From: Homarus americanus
Lineage: Eukaryota > Arthropoda > Malacostraca > Decapoda > Nephropidae
Reading direction: 5' to 3'
Assembly (NCBI RefSeq): GCF_018991925.1
Contig: NW_024755055.1
Span: 1,250,422-1,314,421, forward strand
Length of the DNA: 64,000 nucleotides
In this document: positions 33,028-44,320 of the stretch, one piece after another
Layout: every line of letters begins with the position of its first letter
Numbering within the stretch: the first letter of the stretch is position 1
Made by a program: the position numbers and the translations under genes
Notes under the pieces: generated by a model
Databases searched by the model: none
Told to the model about the DNA's origin: nothing
The model's input: only the letters and a program-made list of their open reading frames with translations

Positions 33028-33260
33028 TTGGGGTACGTCAGGCGTTGCAGTGCTCGTGGTGGCGCTTTTGTTATGGTCAGCGAACGTCAGGCGGTGTTGA
33101 GTGCTCGTAGTGGCGTTGTTGTCATAGTCTTATTTTTCTCGGGTTGGCGCTCAAGTGGCACTGGCCCTGCCCCTGGGGACCTTAACGCTCTCTGGTGGCA
33201 CCTCCTGGTGCCTCTCTCGTTATACCGGGGGGGGGGAAGAGGAAGAGGTTAGGAGAGGGA
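33028..33260. repeat. 44-bp tandem duplication in unique DNA
   Basis: GTCAGGCGTTGCAGTGCTCG... is repeated as GTCAGGCGGTGTTGAGTGCT... within 33037-33130. The region is open in one plus frame for 75 codons from a GTG, with no ATG and no clear splice context. Confidence 0.5.
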
Positions 33261-33640
33261 GGAAGAAGCTGGGGAGGAAGAGGTCGGGAGGGGGAGAATA
33301 ATCCACAGATAGATGGGAGGAAGGTTTAGTGCCGGTGGTTGGGGAGATAAAGGTTAATGTGGGTGACAATTGTGGGAGATAAGTGTGTTGAGATACTGTG
33401 ATGTGTGGGAGAGGAGGAGGAGTGGGGGAGGTTATGGAAACGAGAGGAAGGGGAGAAGATTGAAGGGAGGGGAGGAAGGGGGAATATGGGGAGAGAGAGA
33501 GAGAGATAATAATGATGGTGATAAGACGCTGGGAAGGCGACTATAATGTTGGAGGTGATGGTGGAGGTCCTGATGATGGAGAGAGGTGAGGGAGAGAGGT
33601 AGGGGGGGGTGATAGTGTGGGAGGAGTGAGGGGTGATATG
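33261..33640. other. Purine-rich unique DNA
   Basis: GGAGGAAG-rich; nothing recognised. Confidence 0.5.
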
Positions 33641-33780
33641 ATGATGAGGCATGGATGGTGATGGTGGTGACAGATGGTGATGGTGGTGATGACTGATGGT
33701 GACTGATGGTGACTGATGGTGACAGATGGTGATGGTGGTGATGACTGATGGTGACTGATGGTGACTGATGGTGAAGCTGG
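33641..33780. repeat. Minisatellite GATGGTGACTGATGGTGA
   Basis: GATGGTGACTGAT 10-13-bp units; a ~55-bp block is repeated twice. Confidence 0.92.
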
Positions 33781-33866
33781 GTGATTGACACAGTATTATC
33801 GAGGAATCAGATGGCAGGTATTGACCCAGTTGCCTCTCTTTTGGGTGTGTGTGTGTGTAGGTATGA

Positions 33867-33868
<2 letters not shown>

Positions 33869-33954
<86 letters not shown>
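33869..33954. repeat. (AC)n microsatellite
   Basis: Perfect run. Confidence 0.97.
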
Positions 33955-33956
<2 letters not shown>

Positions 33957-34300
33957 GACAACCTCTTTCGACCTGTCAGATAAACTCAGTCAGATTCTCC
34001 AATGTAACTTCATTTGGGTCTGACTTCACTACCCACCCGTGTAATGAGTCACCTTTGATCACCTGACAGACAGACAGGCAGATGGGACGTTGATTTTGGG
34101 TTAAATTGGCAGAAAATAAGGCTTTGATGTGTAATGTGGGAAGCGTATTGTGTAAATTGGGTGAAGTGACTCGGAACTTTGGTCTAAATTGGGTGGTGGA
34201 GGATGAAACGTCGTAGGTGGAAATTGGGTGGAGGTGGGAACTTTGGTGGTGGAGATGGGAACTTTGGTGGAGGAGATGGGAACTTTGGTGGTGTAAAATA
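33955..34300. repeat. Unique DNA passing into GGGAACTTTGGTGG array
   Basis: From about 34160, AATTGGGTGG and GATGGGAACTTTGGTGG units (22-24 bp, about four regular copies). Confidence 0.75.
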
Positions 34301-34925
34301 GGTAAAGTGAATTCATATATTTGCAAATTGGATGGAATAAATTAAATGGATTGTGTAAATTGACTCAAATTGGTGTTCATAACTGGTGAAATATTCTGTT
34401 ATGAGAGAGAGAGAGAGAGATTACTCTAATTAAAACATGTCAAACTATGAATAACTTAAAATAGGTAATGTGTAGGTAAATGAATTGGGGAGTATTTTAA
34501 TTCTCGTCTATTTTGGTGGGAATTGGGTGACTCCTTCCCCACACCCACAAACACCCACAATTTCCCACACAAACACCCTGACAGACCCTTCGACACACAC
34601 ACACACAAATATACCCAATACATCCAACCACCCACCACCACCACCCCACCCACCACTACCCCACCCACCACCACCCCACCTAACACCACCTAGCGTTAAC
34701 TATCCGTAAATCATTTGCATAATTCACCTGGGTACAGAAATACACATATGATATTACAGGTAACATTCTGTACCCATTAATAAGCATATTGGCGACCTGT
34801 ATTGAGCTGTATTTTGTTGTATTATTTTGTACCTTGAAATACCTGTCATGATACCTGGTGTACCTGTAATTTAAAGGGATACTTCTTGTTGCAGGTGTTT
34901 CAATTACTAGGGTTATTAATCACCG
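34301..34925. repeat. AT-rich unique DNA with C-rich patch
   Basis: CACCCACA and CACCACCCCACC repeats at 34535-34692; the rest is unique with no gene seen. Confidence 0.65.
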
Positions 34926-35003
34926 TTGGTTAGGTTTGGTTAGGTTTTGGTTTGGTTGGTTTGGTTTGGTTAGGTTAGGTTAGGTTTTGCTATGTTAGGT
35001 TTA
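34926..35003. repeat. TTAGG/TTTGG pentamer tract
   Basis: GGTTAGGTTTGGTTAGG with conversion between TTTGG and TTAGG pentamers. Confidence 0.85.
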
Positions 35004-35126
35004 TGGTTAGTTTAAATTAGTCATCTTTTTTAACATTGTCCAATTTTAACCTTTCAGTAAATGTCGACCCCAAAATATTTTACAATTACATTAGTTTTTA
35101 TTTATTTATTTATTTTATTGCAACGT

Positions 35127-35161
35127 TGTGTGTGTGTGTGTGTGTGTGTTGTGTGTGTGGT

Positions 35162-35254
<93 letters not shown>
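35127..35254. repeat. (GT)n microsatellite
   Basis: GT run with two breaks (TTGT, GGTGG). Confidence 0.97.
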
Positions 35255-35255
<1 letters not shown>

Positions 35256-35351
35256 CATCATGCCCGCTATAGTGGACTTTAAATTTAGTTAATGGCGAGG
35301 ATAGCGAAAGGTGGTTATATTTTGGATGGTCGCTCGTGCAGGCTGACCTAG

Positions 35352-35523
35352 TTACCACCACCACCATTACTACCACCACCACCACCACCACCACTACCAC
35401 CACCACCACTACCACCACCACCACCCACCCCTACCACCACTACCACCCACCCCTACCACCACCACCACTACCACCCCACCACTACCACCACCACCACCCT
35501 TCCCAGGCTAAAATTTTCCTGTT

Positions 35524-35561
<38 letters not shown>
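35352..35561. repeat. (CCA)n and (CT)n microsatellites
   Basis: CCA/CTA triplets 35352-35508, then CT run 35528-35561. Confidence 0.94.
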
Positions 35562-35565
<4 letters not shown>

Positions 35566-35779
35566 GGCAGCACAGTTGATAAAGGGACATACGTGACGCC
35601 AATACCTTCCTTTTATCTATTTTTTGTGTACATGTGTCCGATTTTTCCTTTTTTAATTTTTTTTTATTTACTTTTTTGGTGAAATTAAAAAACTGAATTT
35701 CACTGAGCCATTTTGGTGTGTTAACCTCTACTGTGCCTCTGTGTGGGTCGACAGGAATAGTGTTCCTTATGACCCCTCA
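35562..35779. other. T-rich unique spacer
   Basis: Nothing recognised. Confidence 0.5.
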
Positions 35780-35990
35780 CTTCCTCCCTCTCTTTCTTAC
35801 TCTCCCTCTCCCCCCCCTCCTTCCTTCCTTCCTTCCTTCCTCTTCCTTCCTTCCTTCTCTTCCTTCCTTCCTTCCTTCCTCCTTCCTTCCTTCCTTCTTC
35901 CTTCCTTCCTTCCTTCCTTCCTTCCTTCCTTCTTCCTTCCTTCCTTCCTCCTTCCTTCCTTCCTTCTTCCTTCCTTCCTCCTCCTCACCT
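35780..35990. repeat. (TTCC)n microsatellite
   Basis: TTCC with TTC and CTCC slips. Confidence 0.96.
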
Positions 35991-36720
35991 GTAGATATCC
36001 ATTGTTTATTTTCCTTTGAATTGACATGAATGGAATTTGATCTTTTATTGTCTGGTTTAAATGATGAGGGAGGTTAGGGATGAGAGGGCAGGGTGAGGAA
36101 GGGGGTGGAGGATGTGAAGAGGTGGAGGGGGTGATGAGAGGGGGAGGGATGTAGAACGGGGTGAAAGGATGGAGGAAGGTTGAAGGAAGTGGAGGATGTC
36201 TCCTTCCTCTTTTCCTCTTCCATCATCTGCTATCTCTTCAACTCCTTCCACTTCTCATTCTCCTCTTCTCCACTTCTCTTTCTTCTTCCTCCTTCCCCTC
36301 CCTCCCTCCCCCATCCCACCCCCTCCTCCCCCGCATCTACAGTCTCCACCATTATTCCGCCATCTTGAGAGACCTGGGGGATTCAAGTCTGCCATGCCAA
36401 CTATAGCGTAATCCAATCGTTGGTATGAGGTTTAATAGATCGTTCTCACCTGCCCAATTACCCACAAGGTGTCCGAGTGTTTGGTGTGGCCAGAGTGGTG
36501 CTGAGAGAGAGAGAGAGTTAAAAAAATCCTTAATATTAATCCTATAATCTCCTATCAGATAAGTGAAGGAAGGTAAGATAGCCTAAAGAAAAGTTTGAAG
36601 AGAAAGTTTGAAAGTTTGGGGTAAGTTTCCCTTCATGTCTAGGTAAGAGGAAAGTTTTTCTTGTTCGTTCATAAAAGTTTAGCAAAGGAGTTTTTCATTT
36701 GATATGGTCTGTATTGCGCT
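35991..36720. other. Purine then pyrimidine patches and unique DNA
   Basis: GGAGG-rich 36061-36195, CTTCTC-rich 36196-36335, then unique AT-rich DNA. The two patches are partly complementary. No gene seen. Confidence 0.55.
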
Positions 36721-36960
36721 GAGGTGTTTTGGCGGGGATGTTACTCTTGTCTTTGTGTTTTCTTTTTGTTTTGGAGAATTTTTGTTTATTGTTTTGGCGG
36801 GACTCTTTTGGTTGTTGTTTTGACGGATTTGGCGGGAAATGATTTTTGTTTTTCGTGTTTTCTTTTGTTTTGGCAGGAATTTTTTGTTTATTGTTTTGTG
36901 AGATTTTTTTGTTTATTGTTTTTATTTGTTTTGGCAGGAAATATTTAGGTGTTTTGTTTT
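36721..36960. repeat. TGTTTTGGCGGGA degenerate repeat
   Basis: TTGTTTTGGC(G/A)GGA recurs about eight times at irregular 20-45-bp spacing in a T-rich background. Confidence 0.75.
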
Positions 36961-36983
36961 ATCTCTTTCAGCAGTCATCCTTC

Positions 36984-37575
36984 TCTCTCTCTCTCTCTCC
37001 CTTCCTTCCTTCCTTCCTTCCTCCCTCCTCCTCCTCCCTCCTCTGCCTACCCCTCCCATTACCATTCCCTCCCTTTCTATCACCCTTCCCTTTACTATGA
37101 CCCTCCCCTCACCTTCCCTCCTTCCCCTTCCATCACCTTCCCTCCCTCCCATCACCTTCCCTCCATCACCTTCCCTCCCCCTCCCATCATCTTCCTCCCC
37201 CTCCCATCATCTTCCCTCCCCTTCCATCACCTTCCCTCTCCCATCATCTTCCTCTCCCCCTTCCTCCCATCCCATCAACCTAATCCCACTATTCCTTACA
37301 GATTAATTAGCCCAATATCTCACCCCCCTCCCTCCACCCTCTCCCTCCTGCCCTCCCTCCCTCCTCCTTCCCTCCCTCTCCTCCTTCCCTCTCCTCCTTT
37401 CCTACCTTCCCTCCTCCCCACCTCCTCTCTTCCTTCTTCTCCCCCCTTTATACCCTCCCCTGTTCCTCCTCCTACCTACTCAATCAATCACCCTCTCCCC
37501 CTCTCCCCCTCTCCCCCCCCCTTCCCTCTCCTTCCCCCTCTCTCTCCCCCCTACCCCCCCTCTCTCTCCGTGGGA
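36984..37575. repeat. CT-rich tract with CCATCACCTTCCCT units
   Basis: CT and TTCC at the start, ~20-bp CTTCCCTCCCCCTCCCATCAT units at 37105-37250, then CCCTCTCC repeats. Pro/Ser frames are artefacts. Confidence 0.92.
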
Positions 37576-37687
37576 ATAGGACCATATGCTCAACTCTCGT
37601 AAATAATTGTGTTGTTTTACCTTAACTTACGATAAAAAAATACCCCGACGACCCTTTTAAAATTATCCCTTACCCCTCGTCTCTTCT

Positions 37688-37995
37688 GCAATCTGACCCT
37701 GATACTTGGTTCCTGACCCTGATACTTGGTTCCTGACCCTTATACTTGGTTCCACCCCTGATACTTGGTTCCTGACCCCTGATACTTGGTTTCCACACCC
37801 TGATACTTGGTTCCTGACCCTGATACTTGGTTCCTGACCCTGATACTTGGTTCTGACACCTGATACTTGGTTCCTGACCCCTGATACTTGGTTCTGACAC
37901 CTGATACTTGGTTCTGACCCCTGATACTTGGTTCTGACACTGATCTTGGTTCCTGACCCTGATACTTGGTTCTGACCCTTATACTTGGTTCCTGA
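37688..37995. repeat. 20-bp array CTGACCCTGATACTTGGTTC
   Basis: About 15 copies of 18-21 bp. The minus strand reads as NQVSGSGTKYQG-like peptides in several frames, an artefact. Confidence 0.96.
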
Positions 37996-38034
37996 CCTCC
38001 ATGGTAATGTTATCTGGCCACTTCCTCCTACTCC

Positions 38035-38293
38035 TCTTCCCCTCCTTCTCCTCTTCCCCTCCTCATCCTCCTCTTCCCCCTCCTCATCCCTCTTCCTCCT
38101 CCCCATCCTCTTCCTCCCTCCCCATCTCTTCCTCCCCTCCCCATCCTCTCCTCCTCCCCATCCTCTTCCTCCCCATCCTCTTCCTCCCCATCCTCTTCCT
38201 CCCATCCTCTTCCTCCCCTCCCCTCCTCCTCTTCCTCTCCCCTCCTCCTCTTCCCCGTCCTTTCTCTCAAATTCCTACGTATTTAAGATCACA

Positions 38294-38330
<37 letters not shown>
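38035..38330. repeat. CTTCCTCCCCATCCT array and (GT)n
   Basis: 14-16-bp units at 38035-38270; GT run 38299-38330. Confidence 0.92.
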
Positions 38331-38334
<4 letters not shown>

Positions 38335-38618
38335 GAGGTTAGTAGTGGTGGTATGAGTGGTAGTTCGTATGCTATAATGTCCGTAGTACCTGTAAGAATG
38401 GTGGTAGACGTGGGTACAATGATGATGAGGAGGGGGTGGTTGATGGTGGTAGTAATCGTGGTAGCATATGTTAGTAGTTGTGGTAGCAGATGGTGGTAGT
38501 TGTGGTAGTTTCTCGTACACCTGTGGGCCAGATCGAGGCTTTGCTGGAATGAAGTTTGAGTTGATTACCTAGATGCTTGACCCAGGTGACTGTTTACCTG
38601 TTGTTACCTGCCTCTACC

Positions 38619-38653
<35 letters not shown>
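38331..38653. repeat. GGT-rich DNA and (GA)n
   Basis: GTGGTAG-type triplets 38340-38510; unique to 38620; GA run 38623-38653. Confidence 0.8.
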
Positions 38654-38660
<7 letters not shown>

Positions 38661-38690
38661 TACATCAGGTAGACACACGTAAGGAAGCCA

Positions 38691-38712
38691 CACACACACA
38701 CACACACACACC
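38691..38712. repeat. (AC)n microsatellite
   Basis: Short perfect run; the next 225 bases are unique and T-rich. Confidence 0.93.
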
Positions 38713-38936
38713 TGTAAGTAAATATTTCATGTTTAATGCAACACTTTCCTTCCCTCACGGTGCTCACGTAAACATTAAACCACTTTATTCCTCATCTCTC
38801 TTCCCTCTTCTCCTTCCTCCTTCATTCGTACCTTTTTTAATCTTGTATTTTCTTTCCCACCTTCGTTTTTTTTGTTTCCTGTTGTTTTTCTTCTTTTGTT
38901 TTATTGATTCTTTTTTTTTATCTGATTATTATGACT

Positions 38937-38939
<3 letters not shown>

Positions 38940-39023
<84 letters not shown>
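38940..39023. repeat. (CT)n microsatellite
   Basis: One CC slip near 38977. Confidence 0.97.
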
Positions 39024-39026
<3 letters not shown>

Positions 39027-39079
39027 TGTGTACCACCCGCCATTTTCCTTGTTTATGGACGCTGTAATCACCAAACTTC

Positions 39080-39340
39080 AACATGGTCTTCTCTCCCTCC
39101 TCTCCCCTCTCTCCCCCTCCCCCTCCCCTCTCTTCACCTTATTCTCTCTACCCTTCCCCTTTCTTCTCTCCCTCCACCCTTTCCCTTCTTCCTCTTTCTT
39201 ACCCCTTTCTTCTCCTCCCCCCCTTCTCCTCACACCTCTATGTCTCTTTCTTTCCTCGATTATCTCACTATTATCATATTTTCTCTCCTTCCCTTCTTAA
39301 TCTCCTCTCTTCTATCTCTTTTTCCCCTCACGTCTCCTTA
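39080..39340. repeat. Pyrimidine-rich tract
   Basis: CTCCCC/TTCTCC degenerate sequence ending in a strong acceptor-like site (ATCTCTCACAG, 39340-39350). Confidence 0.8.
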
Positions 39341-39350
39341 TCTCTCACAG

Positions 39351-39529
39351 TTTGGAGAGATAAATTGGAGTGGTTATGGAGGGAGATAGGAGGGAGGGGA
39401 AGGAGGGAGGAGGAGGAGGTGGAAGATGATGAGGAAGACAAGAAATTTCAGGGAGAGGAAGGAGAGAAACTGGAAGAACTTGAAACGAGGGAGAAGGAGG
39501 GGGTTGAGGAGGAGGGAGGAGGGGGTTAA
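39351..39529 (+). CDS. Candidate Glu-rich exon, weak
   Basis: Follows CCTTATCTCTCACAG. In phase 1 it reads WRDKLEWLWREIGGRGRREE and then a long Glu/Asp/Lys/Arg stretch (EDDEEDKKFQGEEGEKLEEL) to a TAA at 39527. It would have to be a terminal exon or use a GTGGAA/GTTGAG donor. The DNA is purine-rich and flows into a GGTTAAGGAGG minisatellite, so the coiled-coil-like peptide may be only a product of composition. The phase does not match the main gene. Confidence 0.15.
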
Positions 39530-39761
39530 GGGGTTAAGGAGGGAGGGAGGAAGGGAGGGAGGGGTTAAGGGGAGGAAGGGGTTAAGGGGAGGGGTTGAGG
39601 AGGAGGGGGGGAGAGGAGGGAGGAGGAAGGGGGTTAAGGAAGGGGTTGGAAAGGGAGAAAGAAAGGGAGGATTTAGGTTGACCAGTTTTTAAGTAGGGGC
39701 AAGCGGTGAGGTAAACACTGAAGGTGGTCAATCATGTGCTGAGAGAGAGAGTGTGTAGCCA

Positions 39762-39793
<32 letters not shown>
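39530..39793. repeat. GGGTTAAGGAGG repeat and (CT)n
   Basis: AAGGGGTTAAGGAGGG units to 39680, then (CT)n at 39762-39793. Confidence 0.85.
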
Positions 39794-40150
39794 GGGTTCT
39801 GCTGACGACACGGTGTTTAGAACCTGTTTAATGGTGAGTGATAGAACCGTGGAAGGAAAGGTTCTTTTTTATATCGTTCGCGGTTCTCAAAGTTAACAAA
39901 CAGGTAGAGAGAGAACCTTTGAGTTGGGTTCTACTTTAGGTGGATAGATTTTAGAACCAAGGAAGTATAGAACCAGGAGTATAGATGCGGTTCTATTGAG
40001 AGTTAAGAACCACGGAAGTATCGTTTATAGAACTACTGAGAGAGGGGGAAGGGGAGAGGGGGAAGGGTGGAGGGGGGGAAGGGGAGAGGGGGGGAGAGGG
40101 GGAAGGGTAGAGGGTGGGGGGTGGAATAGAATGTGTAACTAGCGGTTCTA
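39794..40150. other. Cluster of AGAACC / GGTTCT motifs
   Basis: AGAACC or GGTTCT occurs about twelve times in both orientations over 350 bases, at irregular spacing; a GGGGGAAGGG patch (40030-40115) interrupts. No gene seen. Confidence 0.6.
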
Positions 40151-40235
40151 CATTGTTATATTGTCCCTTGAACGTGTGTACAAGTGTCGTAACCTGAACA
40201 CTGCCCCCTCTCTCTCTCCCCCATCCCTTCTGTTT

Positions 40236-40239
40236 ACCT

Positions 40240-40275
<36 letters not shown>
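40236..40275. repeat. (CT)n microsatellite
   Basis: Perfect run. Unique T-rich DNA follows to 40814 with no gene seen. Confidence 0.97.
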
Positions 40276-41258
<983 letters not shown>

Positions 41259-41408
41259 TCCAGATAACAAACACTGGCCGGTAATAGACTTGTTGATACA
41301 CCCTGGCTCCTCACGGCGGGGTTTATAAGGAGTATTTTGTGCTGTTGTGTCGGGGTAAACGGCCGTAATTATCAACTTTGTTTATCTTTTGCGTTATGGC
41401 GAGTACCA
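41259..41408. other. Unique lead-in to the 30-bp array
   Basis: Contains TTTATAAGG (41324) and an ATG at 41396 whose frame enters the array (MASTICLWWHDAAEG...). I do not call it coding because all frames of the array are open. Confidence 0.4.
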
Positions 41409-42680
41409 TTTGTCTGTGGTGGCACGACGCAGCTGAAGGGTGTCCTTGGACGTACGACGCAGCTGCAGGGTGTCCGTGGCGACACGACGCAGCTGCAGAG
41501 TATCCGTGGCGGCACGACGCAGCTGCAGGGTGTCCGTGGCGACACGACGCAGCTGCAGAGTATCCGTGGCGGCACGACGCAGCTGCAGGGTGTCCGTGGC
41601 GACACGACGCAGCTGCAGAGTATCCGTGGCGGCACGACGCAGCTGCAGTGTCCTTGGAGGCACGACGCAGCTGCAGGGTGTCCGTGGCGGCACGACGCAG
41701 CTACAGGGTGTCCGTGGTGGCACAACGCAGCTGCAGGGTGTCCGTGGTGGCACGACGCAGCTGCAGGGTGTCCGTGGCGACACGACGCAGCTGCAGAGTA
41801 TCCGTGGCGGCACGACGCAGCTGCAGTGTCCTTGGAGGCACGACGCAGCTGCAGGATGTCCGTGGTGGCACGACGCAGCTGCAGGGTGTCCGTGGTGGCA
41901 CAACGCAGCTGCAGGGTGTCCGTGGTGGCACGACGCAGCTGCAGGGTGTCCGTGGTGGCACGACGCAGCTGCAGGGTGTCCGTGGTGGCACGACGCAGCT
42001 GCAGGGTGTCCGTGGCGACACGACGCAGCTGCAGAGTATCCGTGGCGGCACGACGCAGCTGCAGTGTCCTTGGAGGCACGACGCAGCTGCAGGATGTCCG
42101 TGGTGGCACGACGCAGCTGCAGGGTGTCCGTGGTGGCACAACGCAGCTGCAGGGTGTCCGTGGTGGCACGACGCAGCTGCAGGGTGTCCGTGGCGGCACG
42201 ACGCAGCTGCAGGATGTCCGTGGCGGCACGACGCAGCTGCAGGGTGTCCGTGGTGGCACAACGCAGCTGCAGGGTGTCCGTGGTGGCACGACGCAGCTGC
42301 AGGGTGTCCGTGGTGGCACGACGCAGCTGCAGGGTGTCCGTGGTGGCACGACGCAGCTGCAGGGTGTCCGTGGCAGCACGACGCAGCTGAAGGGTGTCCG
42401 TGGCGGCATGACGCAGCTGCTGGTTGTCCATGGCGGCACGACGCAGCTGCAGGGTGTCCGTGGCGGCACGACGCAGCTGCAGGGTGTCCGTGGCGGCACG
42501 ACGCAGCTGCAGGGTGTCCGTGGCGGCACGACGCAGCTGCAGGGTGTCCGTGGCGGCACGACGCAGCTGCAGGGTGTCCGTGGCGGCACGACGCAGCTGC
42601 AGGGTGTCCATGGCGGCACGACGCAGCTGCAGGGTGTCCGTGGCGGCACGACGCAGCTGCAGGGTGTCCGTGGCGGCGGC
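41409..42680. repeat. 30-bp minisatellite, open in all six frames
   Basis: About 42 copies of a unit with core CACGACGCAGCTGCAGGGTG followed by TCCGTGGCGG. Variants are GGTGTCCGTGGTGG, GAGTATCCGTGG and a 28-bp form (GTGTCCTTGGAGG, near 41648, 41828 and 42066). A 60-bp dimer (GGGTG unit plus GAGTA unit) repeats between 41460 and 41640, and longer blocks recur at about 180-240 bp. Every unit has CAGCTG overlapping CTGCAG. Plus frames read GGTTQLQGVR, PWRHDAAAGC and RRSCRVSVAA; minus frames are also open. Confidence 0.97.
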
Positions 42681-42904
42681 GGAGTGTATCCTCAGTGTTG
42701 TGGTGGTGGCCGGGAGGAGCACTGGGGCGCGGGCGGCGGGAAGCTATATACACGCCAGGGCGACACCCAGGTCCTCACGACACACATAAGGACCTCTCTA
42801 GCACCACGTACATGTCCACTTGGCACTACATGTACTGTCTCTCCCCCTACGGACGTCTACCCGAGTCTCCCTCCCACCTTAAAGTACAACAAAAGGTGAA
42901 AATA
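42681..42904 (+). other. Open unique segment after the array
   Basis: Two plus frames stay open from the array to a donor-like AAAAG/GTGAAA at 42895. One contains an ATG at 42812 reading MSTWHYMYCLSPYGRLPESP. The donor is weak and its phase (0) fits none of the better exons, so coding status is unresolved. Confidence 0.25.
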
Positions 42905-42997
42905 AGTTGGTAGACCAAGGATGTGGTCAGTGGCAGCAATATCAAGGATGTGGTCAGTGGCAGCAGTACCAAGGATGTGGTCGGTGGCAGCGGTAGT
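42905..42997. repeat. 24-bp array AAGGATGTGGTCAGTGGCAG
   Basis: Three and a half copies, followed by a C run at 43003-43012. Confidence 0.94.
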
Positions 42998-43258
42998 GTG
43001 AACCCCCCCCCCCCTCGCACCCCACACAGTGATCGTATTTATATGGACTATCAAAAGCCTATACTGACCTCACTGATGGCAAACTAACACAAGAGATTAA
43101 TAGTGGTAAATGGTGTTTGTTTACTTCTCTCAAATGTGACTCGTAATTATGGGTTATAAGTAAACAATATAACCTGGATGAATTGTTGTTGTTCAGCTGA
43201 GGTGTTGTGGTGGTGACTCAAGTTGATGAGCAGAGAAACACGTGAGGAATTGGAGATG

Positions 43259-43500
43259 AGGTGAGAGATACGTCAGAAATTATTGATAAACTGAGAAATA
43301 CGTCAGAAATTATTGATAAACTGAGAAATACGTCAGAAATTATTGATAAACAGAGAAATACGTCAGAAATTATTGATAAACTGAGAAATACGTCAGAAAT
43401 TATTGATAAACTGAGAAATACGTCAGAAATTGAAGATAAACTTAGAAATTAACGTCAGAAATTATTAATGAACTGAGAAATTATTTAGAAATTGGAGATG
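43259..43500. repeat. 30-bp array ATACGTCAGAAATTATTGAT
   Basis: Six near-perfect copies plus two decayed ones; the unit continues AAACTGAGAA. One plus frame reads (NTSEIIDKLR)n for 63 codons but has no ATG. Confidence 0.95.
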
Positions 43501-43770
43501 CATAAGTAAGGACCCAGAACACTTATTAATGACAGGGTAATTAACACAGCAATTAGTAAGAAGTTAAGGCAGAGATGATGATGACGATTGTGACCAAGAG
43601 GGAAGTTAGCATCAGTCAACCCCTGCAGTGTGTGTCGTGGTGTGTGTGTGTTTGTGTGTGTGTGTGTTTGTGTGTGTGTTAAGTTGTAGTGGTGGTGTAT
43701 CGGTTTGTGTGTGTGTGTGATATACTAGTGGTGTATGTATGTGTATGTATGTATGTATGTATGTATGTTA
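43501..43770. repeat. Unique DNA then (GT)n and (ATGT)n
   Basis: GT-rich 43637-43730 and ATGT 43732-43769, just upstream of the candidate exon. Confidence 0.85.
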
Positions 43771-43803
43771 GTCAGAGAGTCGCGATGGTCACTTCATCTC
43801 CAG

Positions 43804-43951
43804 AGAAGACGATGCATTGCGGAGGTGGAAGAGGCTGCTGGTGGTGGAGGAGCCAACTGACGCAGGTGGTAGCTACTGCAGCCCTCCCGACAACACTCCT
43901 CCTCCCGTCCTCCTCCCCCCTTCCTTCACGCTCCGGATAATGAACTGTCAA
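43804..43951 (+). CDS. Candidate internal exon, Pro-rich
   Basis: Preceded by CACTTCATCTCCAG. In phase 2 (the phase in which exon 17523-17882 ends) it reads EDDALRRWKRLLVVEEPTDA, then GGSYCSPPDNTPPPVLLPPS, then FTLRIMNCQ, a basic-helix-plus-proline-rich composition unlike repeat products. The frame continues to a TGA at 43985. Donor choices are CAA/GTGATA at 43952 (taken here) or CAG/GTGGTA at 43866. The peptide is not recognised. Confidence 0.35.
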
Positions 43952-44084
43952 GTGATAGCGTGGAGTGACGGTCGATCTTGTTGCTGATAGTGAAGAACTT
44001 ACCGTGGCCTGGAGGGGGAGTTACCGTCCACCACTCATTTACCTTTACCTGTCGAGTTTTAAAAGGATTGAGTAACTTTTGACG

Positions 44085-44320
44085 GAATCGAGTGACATTT
44101 AATGGGATTGAGTGACATTTGATGGGATTGAGTGACATTTTAGAGAATTGAGTGACATTTGATGGGATTGAGTGACATTTTAGAGAATTGAGTGACATTT
44201 GATGGGATTGAGTGACATTTTAGAGAATTGAGTGACATTTGATGGGATTGAGTGACATTTTAGGGAATTGAGTGACATTTGATGGAATTGAGTGACATTC
44301 TAGACAATTGAGTGACACTT
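44085..44320. repeat. 21-bp array GATTGAGTGACATTTGATGG
   Basis: About 12 copies alternating between TTTGATGGGA and TTTTAGAGAA forms, i.e. a 42-bp dimer. Confidence 0.95.

Noticed and set aside
42812..42895. ATG exon MSTWHYMYC... before GTGAAA
   Set aside because: Weak donor, phase 0 fits no better exon, and a second frame is equally open; left as an open segment.
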